Positions 13,973 to 15,102 of a stretch of DNA of 15,102 nucleotides are shown here, piece by piece. Every line of letters starts with the position of its first letter. Position 1 is the first letter of the stretch. The position numbers were made by a program, and so were the translations under genes. A model generated the notes under the pieces. That model did no database searches. It saw only the letters and a program-made list of their open reading frames with translations, and was not told where the DNA came from. Source of the DNA: an uncultured Ruminiclostridium sp. (lineage in GTDB: Bacteria > Bacillota > Clostridia > Oscillospirales > Ruminococcaceae). The stretch is taken from the NCBI GenBank assembly GCA_910585505.1, contig CAJUFF010000057.1, positions 1-15,102 on the forward strand. The letters are read 5' to 3'.

Positions 13973-14004
13973 ATTATTTGTTCCTTTCCTAATTTACCCA
14001 ATGT

Positions 14005-14613
14005 TTATTTATAAATTACCGCAAAGCAGCAGGGTATTTTTCCGTATATGACTCTCGCCTTTACTCTCCCCACCCCACAGCCTTTCAGCATTTCAATATA
14101 GTCAAGCGGGACATATTCTCTTTCGGCCTTAAATCCCAGAAGCCTGTAAAGCTCTATTGAAATCCTCCTTTTATCTCCGGTCATGAAGGTTGGCAGCAAA
14201 AGCTTTCCGCCTTTTTTTGTCACCCGATACAGCTCTTTTACCGCTTTTTCGGGACAGGACAAAAGGTGAAGCACATTTCCCGCTATAACGGTGTCATATC
14301 TTTCGTCGCCGTCATAAAGGTGAAAAATATCCCTTTCCTCAAAGCGAATATTATTTTTGCGGCTTGCTTTTGCCTTTTTTTTCGCTATTTTCAGCATTTT
14401 CTCTGAACGGTCGGTGCAGACCACCGTTCCGGCTTTTTCCGCCGCCGCAAGCGAAAGCTCCCCTGTTCCCGCGGCACACTCCAGCACCGCTCCGCCCTCT
14501 CGGGTAAGCTTTTTTACCACTGAGGTCATTTTACGGTATACCTTTCCGTTAAAAGCCTCCGCAAAATCGTAAAACGCGGCTGTTTTATCCCAAAAATCCC
14601 TTTTGTAAAACAT
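14005..14613 (-). CDS. Class I SAM-dependent methyltransferase (UbiE-like)
   Basis: The 202-residue protein has a Rossmann methyltransferase core: motif I VLECAAGTGELS (43-54), an acidic SAM-ribose residue Asp68 (CTDRSEKML), Asp95 (ERDIF) and the strand DTVIAGNVLHLL (107-118). The substrate is unknown. It sits between the metal sensor and the HMA gene, with its ribosome binding site (GAGGAG) inside the last codons of the sensor gene and 5 bp between them, so it belongs to the metal operon. Arsenite methylation is conceivable because ArsR-like regulators neighbour such genes, but the sensor here has a zinc-type site and the classical ArsM cysteine set is not apparent. Confidence 0.85.
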   Translation of the reverse strand: MFYKRDFWDKTAAFYDFAEAFNGKVYRKMTSVVKKLTREGGAVLECAAGTGELSLAAAEKAGTVVCTDRSEKMLKIAKKKAKASRKNNIRFEERDIFHLYDGDERYDTVIAGNVLHLLSCPEKAVKELYRVTKKGGKLLLPTFMTGDKRRISIELYRLLGFKAEREYVPLDYIEMLKGCGVGRVKARVIYGKIPCCFAVIYK

Positions 14614-14618
14614 TGCTT

Positions 14619-14963
14619 TTACTCCTCAATATGTTCCATACCCTGAGATATGATTTTTGTCACATGCTCGTCGGAAAGCGAATAGAAAATCATCTTCCCT
14701 TCCTTTCGCGATTTTACCAGCTTATTCACCTTAAGCACCCTGAGCTGATGTGAAGCGGCAGTCTGAGTTATTCCCAGCAGTGTGGCGATATCGTTTACGC
14801 AAAGCTCCGACTCAAAAAGAGCGTAAAGTATTTTTATCCTCGTGGAGTCTCCGAAAACCTTAAAAAGTTCCGCTAAATCGTACAGCATTTCATCAGGGGG
14901 CATTTCGTCAAGCACCTTCTTAACAGTGTCATCCTCCGCTCGGAGGTATTCGTTGTCGGACAT
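14619..14963 (-). CDS. ArsR/SmtB-family Zn(II)/Cd(II)-responsive repressor
   Basis: This 114-residue winged-helix repressor has the recognition region LLGITQTAASHQLRVLK and wing SRKEGKMIFYSL. Its last helix reads DEHVTKIISQGMEHIEE: Asp98, His100, His111 and Glu114 reproduce the D-x-H-x10-H-x2-E zinc site of SmtB and CzrA exactly. The alpha-3 region has ELCVND with a single Cys, not the CVC of ArsR, so a zinc-type sensor is the best call. A TTG at 14969 is also possible, but ATG 14963 has the better spacing (9 nt) from AGGG. It is the first gene of the metal operon, just downstream of a palindromic operator, so it should repress itself and the operon until metal binds. Confidence 0.92.
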   Translation of the reverse strand: MSDNEYLRAEDDTVKKVLDEMPPDEMLYDLAELFKVFGDSTRIKILYALFESELCVNDIATLLGITQTAASHQLRVLKVNKLVKSRKEGKMIFYSLSDEHVTKIISQGMEHIEE

Positions 14964-15016
14964 TTTCAATTTCCCTGCCTTTCTTGTTATATAAAACGTA
15001 TTTTCATCTGTTCAGA

Positions 15017-15068
15017 CTAACATATGTTTATCTGTTCATATGTTAGCATATTTTTTTTCATTTGTCAA
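15017..15068 (-). promoter_or_regulatory. Promoter and palindromic metal-repressor operator of the metal operon
   Basis: Minus strand: TTGACA (complement of 15063-15068), 17-bp spacer, extended -10 TGCTAACAT with hexamer TAACAT (complement of 15040-15045). CTAACATATG (15017-15026) and CATATGTTAG (15037-15046) are perfect 10-bp arms with a 10-bp gap and cover the -10 and start site, as expected for an SmtB/CzrA-type repressor. ATCTGTTCA also recurs at 15006-15014 and 15030-15038, possibly a second half-site. Nothing is recognisable from 15069 to the window end. Confidence 0.85.
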
Positions 15069-15102
15069 TAGTATAAGTGAAAAAAAGAAAAAAATTTATT
15101 TT

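Noticed and set aside
14005..14613. ArsM arsenite methyltransferase
   Set aside because: Shorter than typical ArsM, the expected cysteine arrangement is not apparent, and the operon's sensor has a zinc-type site.

Overview
The window looks like a chromosomal segment of a low-GC anaerobic Firmicute (class Clostridia, probably an Oscillospiraceae/Ruminococcaceae-type gut bacterium). This is inferred from AT-rich intergenic DNA, strong AAAGGAGG-type ribosome binding sites, consensus sigma-A promoters, a perfect Gram-positive cre site, a 4Fe-4S aldo/keto reductase and a thioredoxin-reductase-like flavoprotein without an obvious NADPH motif. No tRNA, rRNA, CRISPR, insertion sequence or phage gene is visible.

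Left part, plus strand (1-6740): a long AT-rich leader with several hairpins, some mutually exclusive, precedes a lipoprotein sugar-binding protein (569-2128) that carries an unexpected zinc-ribbon-like CxxC...CxxC pair. After a terminator, a consensus promoter overlapping a perfect cre match drives a three-gene catabolic operon: GH43 beta-xylosidase/arabinofuranosidase (2483-3982), GH13 alpha-glucosidase-like enzyme (4024-5562) and an aldo/keto reductase with two C-terminal Fe-S motifs (5598-6698). Together they suggest carbon-catabolite-controlled uptake and intracellular breakdown of oligosaccharides. The transporter permeases are not in the window.

Middle part (6739-9874): a minus-strand SPFH/slipin-like protein without a membrane anchor is followed by about 400 bp of gene-free, GC-richer DNA. 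That stretch starts just after a plausible plus-strand promoter, is full of stems, and probably encodes a structured non-coding RNA (raiA-type is my weak leading guess). Next is a minus-strand XRE regulator (8660-9385) whose C-terminus is seven exact 15-residue solenoid-like repeats with a register of cysteines. Upstream of it lies an unusual symmetric promoter pair, TTGACACC-N35-GGTGTCAA around a shared -10 region. It could fire leftward to the XRE gene or rightward to an unlisted 26-codon hydrophobic peptide gene (9627-9707) that ends in a perfect 21-bp terminator-like hairpin. A degenerate second copy of the peptide segment follows at 9813-9874. This small locus is my best candidate for an undescribed system: a regulator and a membrane peptide or small RNA sharing mutually exclusive promoters.

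Right part, minus strand (9871-15102): an AraC DNA-binding domain fused to a GGDEF domain, with an internal ribosome binding site exactly at the domain junction, then a metal-homeostasis operon read from 14963 down to 10961: SmtB/CzrA-type Zn(II) sensor, SAM methyltransferase, stand-alone heavy-metal-associated (HMA) protein, P1B-type Zn/Cd ATPase without its own HMA domain, and a thioredoxin-reductase-like flavoprotein. Its promoter at the right edge carries a 10-10-10 palindromic operator overlapping an extended -10 box, which fits autorepression relieved by zinc or cadmium.
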